DNA from: Cyclobacteriaceae bacterium
GTDB taxonomy: Bacteria; Bacteroidota; Bacteroidia; Cytophagales; Cyclobacteriaceae
Length of the DNA: 22,300 nucleotides
Direction of reading: 5' to 3'
Assembly (NCBI GenBank): GCA_028279155.1
Contig: JANQST010000235.1
Coordinates: forward strand, 1 to 22,300
The translations under genes were made by a program, and so were the position numbers. The notes under the pieces are model-generated. The model had not been told where the DNA came from, searched no databases, and was given only the letters and a program-made list of their open reading frames with translations. This document shows, piece after piece, positions 16,801 to 22,300 of the stretch (positions within the stretch are counted from its first letter, which is position 1; every line of letters starts with the position of its first letter).

Positions 16801-19795
16801 TACTGTTACACTTTCATCTCCAACAAATGCTACCTTAGGTTCGAATACTGTAAATACATTCACCATTTCAGATAATGATGACGATGGTTTTTCAGGCCCT
16901 GGTGGAGTCGGTAATAGTTCCAACAATGTGCTGTGGTTAAGAGGGGATGATCTTAGCGCAACACCAGTGACTAGCTGGACTGATCAATCGGGGAATGGCA
17001 ATGACGTGACTCAGGGTTCTGCTACCAACCAACCTGCGTATATAGCAAGTGGAATGAACAGCCTCCCGGTTGTTCGATTTGACGGGTCAGATGACTTCTT
17101 AAATGGGCCAGCTAGTAACGTAGTGATTGGTAACAATGTTGATGATATGACGGTTTTAACTGTTTATCAGACCTCGTCTTCCCAAAAAGGGTATACATCA
17201 TCGCTAAAAAGAGATGGCGGAAATAACTCTTTACTATCTGTAGATATTAATTCCAATGGTGGAGTGGCCGCAGGAGGTTATGCAGCTTATACTGCCCGAG
17301 ATGATGCTAACGCGAACCTCGTTTGGTTGTCAGACAATACAAATACCTGGAATGATGGCAATGGGCATATTTTGACAGCACATATTCAAGGAACCGCTCG
17401 AGACCTTCTAATCGATGGCACCTCTTATGTAACTGATGCAAACGGTTTAGCTAGCGTATCTGGCAACACCGGAATTTTTACGGTGGGGGCGCAAAATTCA
17501 GGAGCAAACCATTATAACGGAGATATAGCTGAAATTATAAAATACACGTCTGCTCTTAATGGAGCTGAGAGAATCATTGTTGAGAATTATTTATCGGCAA
17601 AGTGGGGGATAACAATTGCCAATGATCGATATGCAGAAGGATCTTATCCGAATGAAGTTGCCGGAATTGGAAGTGAAGGAGCATCCGATGAAAACAATAC
17701 CGCTCAATCAGGAGGTAATTTAGGAATGAGAAACGCAAGCAGTCTGGATGCCACAGACTACCTGTTATTTGGACATGACAATGGCAGCATTGCTACATGG
17801 TCTGCATCAGATGTTCCGAACTCCGCATACCAACGACTGACTCGTGAATGGTTGCTTGATGAGACAGGAGATGTTGGAACAATTACACTCACAGTTGACA
17901 TTTCATCTTTCCCATCACTGCCAGCTGGATTCGACAATTATGTAGTTCTTGTTGATAATGATACCGATGGAGATTTTACTACCGGAACACCAACAGCTTA
18001 TCCATTAACACTGGAAAGTGGCAATTCTTACTTTGTAGATTTGGTGGCAGTTGCAGACAACAATCGGGTTGCAATAGGAGTTGTTCAAAATGTTTCAACT
18101 CAAACAGGACCATTCAATAGCACATCGACCTGGCTTTCTGGTGTTGTGCCGGGATCGGGGGATGCTGTGATGATCGCAAATGGTGATAACGTGACGGTAA
18201 CAGCTAATCAAACCATTGGATCAATTACCATTGAGAATGGCGGAACTTTATCGCTTGGCTCGAATGTCCTAACACTAGATAACGGTGATTTTACTGTTGA
18301 TCCTGGCGGTACCTTTGACGATGGAACCGGAACGGTTGATTTTTCAGCCTCCGGAGCTCAGTGTGTAGGTGGTACTACTTACTATAATCTGACATTAAGT
18401 GGATCGGGGACGAAGACCCTTTGCGGAAATATCGACGTAGATAATGATTTGTTTATTGCCAACGTCGGCGTTACACTTGATGTGGATGGAGCGATGGATT
18501 ATAGCATTAATATCGCGGGAGATTGGAATAACGATGGAACCTTCACTGCTCAAAACGGAACCATCATTTTTGATGGAGCAGGAGCACAACAGATCGCAAC
18601 TGGAGCCGCTCAGACCTTCAATAACGTGACGATCAATAAAGCAGCAAGCACTAACCTCACACTCAATGCAGCTGTGACGGTCAATGGAACGTTGACACTT
18701 ACTCAAGGCAACATCATCCTGGGATCGAATAACTTAACAATCGGGGTTTCTGGCACCATTAGTGGTGGCAGCACTACCACCTACATTGAAGCGGATGGTG
18801 TTGGTTCAGTCGTCAAGAGTTACTCTGCGGTACCGGCAGCAGCGATTACCTTACCAATTGGTGACGTAGATGATTATTCTCCATTTACAATTACACTGCA
18901 AAATGGGACGTTGGCTTCAGCGAGCATTGCAATAAACCTCAGGGATGCCAAAAATGGAAACTTGCCAGGGGATGTCAATGACTTTATAACCAGGTACTAT
19001 AATGTTATTCCTACTGGAATTTCCGGGTCAATCGATTACGACATTAGCTTTACGTATGTTAATGCCGATGTTTCCGGAAATGAATCAAACTACGCAGGCG
19101 CCAAATACAGCTCATCCACCTGGGAGAGTGGAGGATCCGTAAATACAGGATCGAATACGGTCACATGGACAGGAATAACTTCATTTAGTGAAATCACTGC
19201 ATCGGAAGATCCTAATAATCCTTTACCTGTTGAGTTATTGTATGTAAGAGCTGATGAGGTTGAAAATGATGTATTGATAGAATGGGCAACAGCGAATGAA
19301 TTAAATAATGATTTTTTCACTGTCCAGCGTACAGTTGATGCTAAAACTTTTGAAGACATAGCTACCATTGATGGGGCAGGAAACTCGAGCAGTACAATAG
19401 AATATTCATTCGTTGATCGCTCCCCTTACCCTGGAATTTCTTACTATAGAGTCAAGCAGACGGATTTTGATGGGACTACTTCTCATAGTCAGCTAGTTAG
19501 CGTTGAATTAGATTTCTATGGAGCTGGAGACTCCGAAATATCAATTTACCCTGTGCCATCCACTCTTGAACGGGGAGTCGATCTGGAGATAAATAATATG
19601 ATCCCGGGAATGGAAGTGAAGCTTAGGCTCAATTCTCTAGACGGAAGAGACGTATTCAAGAAAACTATTTTCGTCGGCACAGATGGTCGAATCAATGAGA
19701 AAGTTATCCTGCCTCCTCATTCAATAAGAGGACAATACATTCTCTCAATCATTTATCAGGACAGAACAACCTACCGTAGAGTGCTTTTTAGGTAA
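7859..19795 (+). CDS. Giant multi-repeat secreted protein: LamG-like and Calx-beta modules with T9SS C-terminal sorting domain
   Basis: About 3,978 residues (near 400 kDa) in one uninterrupted frame. A signal peptide ends LASSFAQ|TG at about residue 42, after an unusually long N-terminal extension. Four full tandem units begin with GPGGVG at residues 45, 788, 1529 and 2270. Each holds a LamG/concanavalin-like domain (NNVMWLRADDLSASPV, VRFDG, SFDGTQLDFDGDIAEY), a following domain with HGNEVAGIGRVDAS and EWRLDETGDVG, and three Calx-beta-like domains with TATGSGTDYTL and Ca-binding-type INDDD/ISDND ends. A fifth LamG half-unit starts at 3013, a beta-helix-like region at about 3417, an FN3-like domain at 3789 (LPVELL, YYRVKQTDFDG) and a T9SS type A CTD at about 3893. 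Cysteine is nearly absent. Export and surface anchoring by T9SS follow from the CTD; adhesion or glycan binding is inferred. I start at ATG 7859; GTG 7823 and ATG 7880 are alternatives. Confidence 0.92.
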   Translation: MNHTHHSMICFIRKWPLYVVEFVSNRFVTSMLGLFILASSFAQTGPGGVGSSTNNVMWLRADDLSASPVSSWSDQSGNANDVSQGTGASQPTWIDLQLNGLPVVRFDGSDDFLDGPASNALIGDGQEDLTILVVYNTNSTGRQYISSIKRLTTAASLLSLEINYDGTGDNAGYAGFLTQDEANSGFSRAVDAGPWNDNSPVLMTAWVDELNRELFINGTSEVSDTDGMFDATGNTAVFTLGSFDGTQLDFDGDIAEYIIFTAALNTAERRIVENYLAAKYNLTIANDLFAYESAHGNELAGIGRVDASNQHTSAQSAGLLNLSGASDLGDAESILFGHDGEAIASWSTNEIPSTLSNIRRVAREWRLDETGDVGTVTVTLDNTSLPSLPSEYTDYYLLIDSDGDFTSGATTHLLSSIGGNEYQATLVDFSDGDYVTFAIVRPVIEFTATSTNDFENTGTVNLEVNLNYAISSAAQVTFTVNGSSTATQGGGNDYTIAASPLTISAGSTTNDIVVTVNDDGDMEIDETVIVDISSPTNSVLGSNTQHTLTIHDNDEARTIQFQATASNGSEATNPASITIESSSADVSDITVDYTITGGTATGSGIDYTLANGTATITGDGSSTSTTLDIAINEDILDEVNETIIITLSNPSVNTNLGSNTIHTYTINDNDSQPSVEFTSTTGSASEASSPTIEVSLSAISGQDVTVDYAVADVSATGNGTDYSLNSGTLTIAAGSSVAFLSPSITDDSDIEGGESFTVTLSMPSEATLGTNTVHTFTISDNDSQGFSGPGGVGDSNNNVMWLRADDLSASPVSTWSDQSGNGNDVTQGTGASQPTSVDGQINGMPIVRFDGADDFLDGPASNALIGDGQEDLTTLIVYNTNSTARQYISSIKRLTTAASLLSLEINYDGTGDNAGYTGFLTQDEANTGFSRIVDAGPWNDDTPVLMTAWVDDLNRELFINGTSEASDTDGMFDASGNTAVFTLGSFDGTQLDFDGDIAEYMIFTAALNSAQRIIIENYLAAKYDLTIANDNFSYQIAHGNEVAGIGRVDASNSHQTAQSAGIFKIGSPDGLGDGEYLLFGHDGGSIASWTTTEAPSGGSNIQRIGREWRLDETGDIGNVAIGLDITSLPSLPSEYTSLVVMLDNDGDFSSGATTYPMTLLSGNEYEASSVDISDGQYVSFAVVRPVVQFNTTTSQDFEPNGPVTVAVDLNFSLNQDVTVNYSVNGSSTATGSGTDYTLASGTLTITAGNTSANINIPLTNDTDVENDETIILDLASPSGATLEGNTQHIFSINDDDNSRKINFTASSASGDESTNPATLTVQINSVDAVNPTTVDYTISGGTATGSGIDYTLAAGTATVAANTTTTTIDININEDIIDELNETIEVTLTNPTNSNLESTNTVFTYTINDNDDPPSVQFTSATGSASEASSPSIEISLATISGQDVTVDYTVADGTATGGTVDYELANGTATISAGDAVTFVNPVIIDDSDIENGETFTLTLSSPSGATLGSNTIHTFTISDNDSEGFSGPGGVGDSNNNVMWLRANDLSASPVSTWADQSGNGNDVSQGTGASQPTWVDAQVNGLPVVRFDGVDDVLNGPASNALIGNGQEDLTTLIVYNTASTARQYISSIKRATTAASLLSLEINYDGTGDNSGYAGFLTQDEANTGFSRAVDAGPWNDNSPVLMTAWVDDLNRELFINGISEVTDTDGMFDASGNTSVFTLGSFDGTQLDFDGDIAEYMIYTIALNNAQRIIIENYLAAKYGLTIANDNYLFEISHGHELAGIGRVDASNTHQSAQSSGILKVGSPDGLGDNEFLLFGHDNGDISSWTTTEAPSSGSNIQRISREWRLDETGDVGNVSIGLDITSLPSLPSEYSSLVVMFDSDGDFSSGATTYPMTSLGGNEYEASTLDISDGQYVSFAVVRPVVQFNAVTSQDFEPNGPVAIAVDLNFSLNADVTVDYSVNGSSTATGSGTDYTLSAGTLTITAGNTSANINVPLTNDTDVESDETIIIDLSSPSGATLEGNTQHTFSINDDDNSRKINFTASSSAGDEGSTPVSLTIQINTMDAVNPTTVDYSVSGGTATGGGPDYTLAAGTATITATNTTTTLDIVINEDVIDEANETIEITLTNPTNCNLEATNTVYIYTINDNDDPPVVQFTSTTGSGSESSSPSIEVSLSGLSGQDVTVDYTVADGTATGGTIDYELANGTATISAGETVTSINPAITDDAVIESGETFTVTLSSPGGATLGSNTLHTFTIGDNDSEGFSGPGGVGDNTTNVMWLRADDLSASPISTWSDQSGNGNDVSQGTGASQPTWVDAQINGLPIVRFDGADDFLDGPASNALIGNAQEDLTTIIVYNTVSTDRQYISSIKRTTGAASLLSLEINYDGVGANAGYTGFLTQDEANTGFSRIVDAGPWNNDSPVLMTAWVDELNRELFINGTSEASDTDGMFDASGNTGVFTLGSFDGTQLDFDGDIAEYMIYTTALNSAQRIIVENYLAAKYDLTIANNQYAHQAAHGIEVVGIGRVNASNTHSIAQSAGLLKVGSPSGLGDNEYLLFGHDNASIGSWSGSEVPGSSADIQRISREWRLDETGDVGTVSIGLDITSLPSLPTGYSQLIVMLDSDGDFTSGATTHELTLLSGNEYEVSGIDITDNDYLAFGVIRPIIQFNATSSQEFEPNGPALIPVDLNLDLSSDATVDYTITGGTATGSGTDYVLSNGTVTITSGNTSSNIAITMVDDILLESSETIELLLSNPSAGVTLGSNASHTFSISDDDNARKINFTAASSSGGEGTTPVTLTVQSTSPSSSDITVDYSVTGGTALGGGTDYTLAAGTATIPGDNTSTSTTFDITIVDDAQDEVDEDIEITLTNPINGNLAATNTVYTFTITDDDAAPTIQFTNTTSSEIESVGTANIQVELSAASSNTVSVTYTVADVTATGSGTDYTLASGTLNVTPGMTTATIDPVIVDDSDLESAETFTVTLSSPTNATLGSNTVNTFTISDNDDDGFSGPGGVGNSSNNVLWLRGDDLSATPVTSWTDQSGNGNDVTQGSATNQPAYIASGMNSLPVVRFDGSDDFLNGPASNVVIGNNVDDMTVLTVYQTSSSQKGYTSSLKRDGGNNSLLSVDINSNGGVAAGGYAAYTARDDANANLVWLSDNTNTWNDGNGHILTAHIQGTARDLLIDGTSYVTDANGLASVSGNTGIFTVGAQNSGANHYNGDIAEIIKYTSALNGAERIIVENYLSAKWGITIANDRYAEGSYPNEVAGIGSEGASDENNTAQSGGNLGMRNASSLDATDYLLFGHDNGSIATWSASDVPNSAYQRLTREWLLDETGDVGTITLTVDISSFPSLPAGFDNYVVLVDNDTDGDFTTGTPTAYPLTLESGNSYFVDLVAVADNNRVAIGVVQNVSTQTGPFNSTSTWLSGVVPGSGDAVMIANGDNVTVTANQTIGSITIENGGTLSLGSNVLTLDNGDFTVDPGGTFDDGTGTVDFSASGAQCVGGTTYYNLTLSGSGTKTLCGNIDVDNDLFIANVGVTLDVDGAMDYSINIAGDWNNDGTFTAQNGTIIFDGAGAQQIATGAAQTFNNVTINKAASTNLTLNAAVTVNGTLTLTQGNIILGSNNLTIGVSGTISGGSTTTYIEADGVGSVVKSYSAVPAAAITLPIGDVDDYSPFTITLQNGTLASASIAINLRDAKNGNLPGDVNDFITRYYNVIPTGISGSIDYDISFTYVNADVSGNESNYAGAKYSSSTWESGGSVNTGSNTVTWTGITSFSEITASEDPNNPLPVELLYVRADEVENDVLIEWATANELNNDFFTVQRTVDAKTFEDIATIDGAGNSSSTIEYSFVDRSPYPGISYYRVKQTDFDGTTSHSQLVSVELDFYGAGDSEISIYPVPSTLERGVDLEINNMIPGMEVKLRLNSLDGRDVFKKTIFVGTDGRINEKVILPPHSIRGQYILSIIYQDRTTYRRVLFR
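7991..10219 (+). repeat. Mega-repeat unit 1 (743 codons)
   Basis: Starts at GPGGVG two residues after the predicted signal cleavage. Approximate layout: LamG-like 7991-8710, unknown domain 8711-9184, Calx-beta A 9185-9529, B 9530-9877, C 9878-10219. Its Calx-beta A (starting VIEFTATSTNDFENTG) and the unknown domain (AGLLNLSGASDLGDAE) differ most from the equivalents in units 2 and 3, so this edge copy has drifted. Confidence 0.9.
10220..12442 (+). repeat. Mega-repeat unit 2 (741 codons)
   Basis: Same five-domain order. Calx-beta A begins VVQFNTTTSQDFEPNG, B begins RKINFTASSASGDES and C begins SVQFTSATGSASEAS. It is nearest to unit 3 in protein sequence and has the same length, but differs from it at a large share of synonymous positions: 10 of 17 codons across SFDGTQLDFDGDIAEYM, with no amino-acid change. 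Confidence 0.9.
12443..14665 (+). repeat. Mega-repeat unit 3 (741 codons)
   Basis: Same layout and length as unit 2. Unit-specific changes include ADDLSAS to ANDLSAS, FDGVDDVLNG in the LamG-like domain, and one rare cysteine (NPTNCNLEATN) in Calx-beta B. Calx-beta C (STTGSGSESSSPSIEVSL) keeps the shared TVADGTATGGT and YELANGTATISAG motifs of unit 2. Confidence 0.9.
14666..16894 (+). repeat. Mega-repeat unit 4 (743 codons)
   Basis: Same domain order. The LamG-like half stays close to units 2 and 3. Calx-beta A (IIQFNATSSQEFEPNG) and C (NTTSSEIESVGTANIQVEL) have diverged more, and the boundary reads SDNDDDGFSGPGG rather than SDNDSEGFSGPGG. Short stretches are identical in nucleotide sequence to unit 2 or unit 1, although their surroundings are not. 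Confidence 0.9.
16895..18106 (+). repeat. Truncated fifth unit (LamG-like plus unknown domain, no Calx-beta)
   Basis: Opens with GPGGVGNSSNNVLWLRGDD and keeps VRFDGSDDFLNGPASN, NGDIAEIIKYTSALN, LLFGHDNGSIATW and EWLLDETGDVG, but is clearly more diverged than units 1-4 over the whole length. It ends at VAIGVVQ, where the other units pass into Calx-beta A. It joins the repeat array to the C-terminal region. Confidence 0.85.
19535..19792 (+). other. T9SS type A C-terminal sorting domain of the giant protein
   Basis: The last 86 residues start EISIYPVPS (family consensus YPNPs), continue with strands of the type VKLRLNSLDGRDVFKKTI (usual pattern vxlxdxxGrxv), then a G-x-Y-x-L turn (RGQYILSII), and end YRRVLFR. 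This is the order of motifs in type A sorting domains that direct passage through the type IX secretion system and are removed by the PorU sortase, which may attach the protein to anionic LPS. Confidence 0.85.
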
Positions 19796-19874
19796 TGAAT
19801 TCATAAAAAACACAAGAACCTAATCTAATGGGCATCTAAATAGAACTTAACGATAACTAATTAATCTACTAGTA

Positions 19875-21680
19875 ATGGCAAACAAGCTAAATATCCTATC
19901 AATTTTTGTTGCTCTCTCACTTTTATTCTTTGTGGGGTGCAATGGCGATGAGACTCCAAGTATAGAAAATACTGCTCCAACAGTAGCCAATCCAATCATG
20001 AATGTCAATCTTGATGAAGGATTTGGTACTAATTCAATTGGCCTTGCAAATGTCTTTAGTGACGCGGACAGTGACGAACTTTCGTTTTCAGCTACTAGTA
20101 GCAATGAAAATGTTGTGACCGTATCTGTTGTGGGAAACAACCTCACAATCACAGAGGTTGGATCAGGCACTGCGACAATTACGGTGACAGCCAACGATGG
20201 AAATGGTGGAACTGTAAGCACCACTTTTTCAGTTACGGTAAATGCCACTGCAACTAACGGTATCCCAAGTGTCGCCAATGCAATTGTGGACCAAAACCTC
20301 ACGGAAGGATTCGGTAGCACACAGATAAATATAGCTGATGTTTTTACTGACCCTGATGGCGATGCACTGACATATTCTGTTACAAGCGGAGATGAAACGG
20401 TTGTAACTGTCAGCCTTAATGGTACAATGTTAACAATAACCGAAGTTGGAATTGGTACTTCAAACATTACTGTAATAGCAGATGATGGAAATGGAGGATC
20501 TGTCGTTGAGAATTTCGATGTAACCGTATCAAGCGCTACAGGTACTGCTACCATCACTTTTGGTAGCAATGGTGGAACCAGCATTGACATTAGCACCTGG
20601 TCTCCATTGACTTCAGTTGATGGTTACGTATTAGTTATTAGCGATAATAGCAATATTTCAGATCGTACAAATGGAGTAGAACCTTTATCCAGTACAACAT
20701 ATATTGGCACCGGAGAGCAAGTGATTTACAAAGGAACTACTGTGGAAACATTGGAAATCACCTTGCTCCAGGATCAAACGACATACTACTTTAAAGTATT
20801 TCCATACTCAGGCAATTTCGTGTACGATAACTCTCAACCAGAAGAACAATCTACTACTACCAGTTGCTCGACAACAAGTACTACGGAAAGTGAAGTCTGT
20901 TTTGAGATTAGTGACGATCTTAGAATTATCTCATCGAATCAATTGGCAGATCATGCCGTGGGAAGTTTTCCCAATGCAGATCCAACTGCGATTCAAGTTA
21001 CTCGTGAATTGGACCTGACACCTGCTCTAACTGGAAATATCATTTATGTCTTTGACGAAACAGGTCCACCAACGCCTTCGAATGATAATTTCTGGCAATT
21101 TGGTATCGCAACAAATGGGGTTGAATTTCATCCGATGGGATTGAAACCGTGGACTAACCCAGATGATGGTGAAGAAAATTGGGCATGGCAGGCAAAAGTG
21201 GCCTTTGAAAATGAGACTGGATTGGACGAATATGGTGCTCATGTGACCACTCAGGGAAATTACCATTACCATGGAGATATTGTTGGCTTGGCTTCTGATG
21301 AGGATGGCAGCAGACATTCCTTGTTGTATGGATTTGCTGGAGATGGTTTCCCTATATACTATAAGTATGGATACACAGATCCAGACGATCCATCAACAGC
21401 AATCAAAGAGCTAAAATCAAGTTACAAATTGAAATCCGGAACAAGAACCGGAACAGGAACTGCCGGAAAGGACTATCCAGATGGAACACACGATGGGACC
21501 TACATTCAGGATTATGAATATGAAGAAGGTCTTGGAGATCTAGATGAATGTAATGGCCGGTCGGGAATCACTCCGGAATTTCCTAATGGAACCTATTATT
21601 ATGTGATTACCGCTGATTTTCCAGTTACCCCTAATTGTTTCAAAGGAACTCCGGACGATGACTGGAAAATTGGAAAATAG
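19875..21680 (+). CDS. Lipoprotein with two Ig/cadherin-like repeats and a YHYH domain
   Basis: A 601-residue predicted lipoprotein: hydrophobic start, lipobox FFVGC with C22, then a polar linker. Residues about 35-122 and 131-218 are two copies of a putative Ig/cadherin-like domain sharing EGFG, DxDxDxLS/T, NxLTITEVGxGT and ITVxAxDGNGG. Residues about 222-328 resemble an FN3-like strand pattern ending TTYYFKVFPYSG. The C-terminal domain (about 342-601) contains GNYHYHGDIVGL (YHYH at 463-466), FAGDGFPIYYKYGY and NGTYYYVITADFP, which match the YHYH domain family known from secreted bacterial proteins. Its biochemical role is not established to my knowledge, though the histidines suggest metal binding. 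It follows the giant gene by 79 bases on the same strand with no clear terminator between them, so co-expression is possible. A strong terminator follows it. Confidence 0.88.
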   Translation: MANKLNILSIFVALSLLFFVGCNGDETPSIENTAPTVANPIMNVNLDEGFGTNSIGLANVFSDADSDELSFSATSSNENVVTVSVVGNNLTITEVGSGTATITVTANDGNGGTVSTTFSVTVNATATNGIPSVANAIVDQNLTEGFGSTQINIADVFTDPDGDALTYSVTSGDETVVTVSLNGTMLTITEVGIGTSNITVIADDGNGGSVVENFDVTVSSATGTATITFGSNGGTSIDISTWSPLTSVDGYVLVISDNSNISDRTNGVEPLSSTTYIGTGEQVIYKGTTVETLEITLLQDQTTYYFKVFPYSGNFVYDNSQPEEQSTTTSCSTTSTTESEVCFEISDDLRIISSNQLADHAVGSFPNADPTAIQVTRELDLTPALTGNIIYVFDETGPPTPSNDNFWQFGIATNGVEFHPMGLKPWTNPDDGEENWAWQAKVAFENETGLDEYGAHVTTQGNYHYHGDIVGLASDEDGSRHSLLYGFAGDGFPIYYKYGYTDPDDPSTAIKELKSSYKLKSGTRTGTGTAGKDYPDGTHDGTYIQDYEYEEGLGDLDECNGRSGITPEFPNGTYYYVITADFPVTPNCFKGTPDDDWKIGK

Positions 21681-21683
21681 ACT

Positions 21684-22300
21684 TCAATATTTGTTTAAGA
21701 AATTTAAGATGCAGCAGGCTGCAAAGCCTGCTGTTTCTGTTCTTAATGTATTTTTTCCAAGTGAAACAGGTACAAAACCCTTTGCTGCTGCTAGAATCAA
21801 CTCTTGATCACCAAAATCACCTTCAGGTCCAATCAGAACACATGTATTTTTTGTGCCATTAGCCGAATCACCAAGATACAAATGTGATGGATCCACGTGA
21901 GCGATAAATTTTTGATCTGTGGATACTTGATCAACAAAATGAGTGAAATCTGTCAACTCATTAATTTTTAGTTTGAAGGAACTGCCTGATTGCTTCATTG
22001 CACTTACAGCCTTTTTCTCTAAGCGATCTAATTTCAGATGCTTTCTTTCAGAATGTTGTGTTTTAATAAATGTCAACTCATCTACACCAATCTCTCCAAG
22101 CTTCTCTATCATCCATTCCATTCGATCTGAATTTTTTGTGGGAGCAATTGCCAAGTGTATGTAGAATTTCTTCTTAGGTTCAATTTCGGACCCAATAATC
22201 TCAAACGAACAAGAATTCTTAGATACCTGGTTCAAAATTGCACGGTATTTACCTCCTTTTCCGTCAACAATTTGAACTTCATCTCCAGTTTTATGCCTTA
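21684..22300 (-). CDS. rsmE: 16S rRNA (uracil-1498-N3)-methyltransferase, N-terminus outside the window
   Basis: A SPOUT-class methyltransferase that methylates U1498 of 16S rRNA using S-adenosylmethionine. About 204 C-terminal residues are present. The frame stays open to the right edge and reads RHKTGDEVQIVDGKGGKY there, the typical N-terminal PUA-like part, so the gene continues outside and a TTG at 22235 is not the start. The trefoil-knot SAM site is clear: LIGPEGDFG followed by SLGKNTLRTETAGFAA, with upstream EKLGEIGVDEL and KTQHSERKHLKLDRLEK. The stop (21684-21686) is four bases from the stop of the converging lipoprotein gene, and the terminator of that gene is folded into rsmE codons. 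Confidence 0.93.
   Translation of the reverse strand, partial: RHKTGDEVQIVDGKGGKYRAILNQVSKNSCSFEIIGSEIEPKKKFYIHLAIAPTKNSDRMEWMIEKLGEIGVDELTFIKTQHSERKHLKLDRLEKKAVSAMKQSGSSFKLKINELTDFTHFVDQVSTDQKFIAHVDPSHLYLGDSANGTKNTCVLIGPEGDFGDQELILAAAKGFVPVSLGKNTLRTETAGFAACCILNFLNKY
21712..21744 (+). terminator. Intrinsic terminator of the YHYH lipoprotein gene, inside rsmE
   Basis: CAGCAGGCT (21712-21720) and AGCCTGCTG (21725-21733) form a perfect GC-rich 9-bp stem closed by a GCAA tetraloop, followed on the plus strand by TTTCTGTTCTT. This is the strongest hairpin I noticed in the window. On the minus strand the same bases encode part of the conserved RsmE C-terminal helix after LRTETAG. Confidence 0.75.

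Noticed and set aside
7991..16894. The long tandem repeats as a possible CRISPR, integron or mobile array
   Set aside because: The repeats are in frame, protein-coding and over 2.2 kb each, with no short palindromic repeats, attachment sites, transposase or integrase nearby.
19867..19874. Eight-base palindrome TACTAGTA abutting the ATG of the YHYH lipoprotein
   Set aside because: It is too short and AT-rich to be distinguished from chance, with no second copy or spacing pattern.
19847..20596. A 249-codon minus-strand open frame opposite the start of the YHYH lipoprotein gene
   Set aside because: The translation is a low-complexity Val/Ser/Pro/Thr string that mirrors the Thr/Val-rich Ig-like repeats on the plus strand. 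The plus-strand gene has a lipobox and domain matches.
22233..22235. TTG at 22235 as the rsmE start
   Set aside because: The frame remains open upstream to the window edge with recognisable RsmE N-terminal sequence, so the gene is simply cut by the window.

Overview
The window looks like ordinary chromosome from a Bacteroidota bacterium, most likely a marine-type Cytophagales or Flavobacteriia relative. The base composition is AT-rich, start codons lack Shine-Dalgarno sequences, secreted proteins and lipoproteins are numerous, and the giant protein ends in a type IX secretion (T9SS) sorting domain, which is a Bacteroidota hallmark. The genus cannot be fixed from the sequence. No gene-free stretch exceeds about 150 bases, and I see no rRNA, tRNA, CRISPR array, insertion sequence or phage gene.

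Positions 1-5401 are housekeeping and envelope genes: the 3' end of an unidentified gene, a CPBP-family membrane protease, DNA topoisomerase I (topA, minus strand), a SixA-like histidine phosphatase coupled to an arginase/agmatinase-family ureohydrolase, and a membrane-anchored TlpA/ResA-like thioredoxin (minus strand).

Positions 5402-7754 hold a short divergent promoter region with a perfect 9-bp inverted repeat, then two overlapping plus-strand genes. These encode a secreted coiled-coil protein of unknown function and a small lipoprotein, and they probably form a two-gene transcription unit.

Positions 7859-19795 are one gene for a giant secreted protein of about 3,978 residues. After a signal peptide come four tandem units of 743, 741, 741 and 743 residues. 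Each unit contains a LamG/concanavalin-like domain, a domain of unknown function and three Calx-beta-like domains. A fifth half-unit, a beta-rich region, an FN3-like domain and a T9SS C-terminal domain follow. The units are very similar as protein but differ widely at synonymous codon positions. The likely role is a calcium-stabilised surface adhesin or glycan-binding protein.

Positions 19875-21680 encode a lipoprotein with two Ig/cadherin-like repeats and a C-terminal YHYH domain. A strong intrinsic terminator for this gene lies inside the 3' coding end of the converging rsmE gene, which runs off the right edge of the window.

The best candidates for something new are the mega-repeat protein, with its repeat evolution and its unassigned middle domain, and the uncharacterised secreted-protein plus lipoprotein pair just upstream. 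I found no evidence for a defence system or mobile element.
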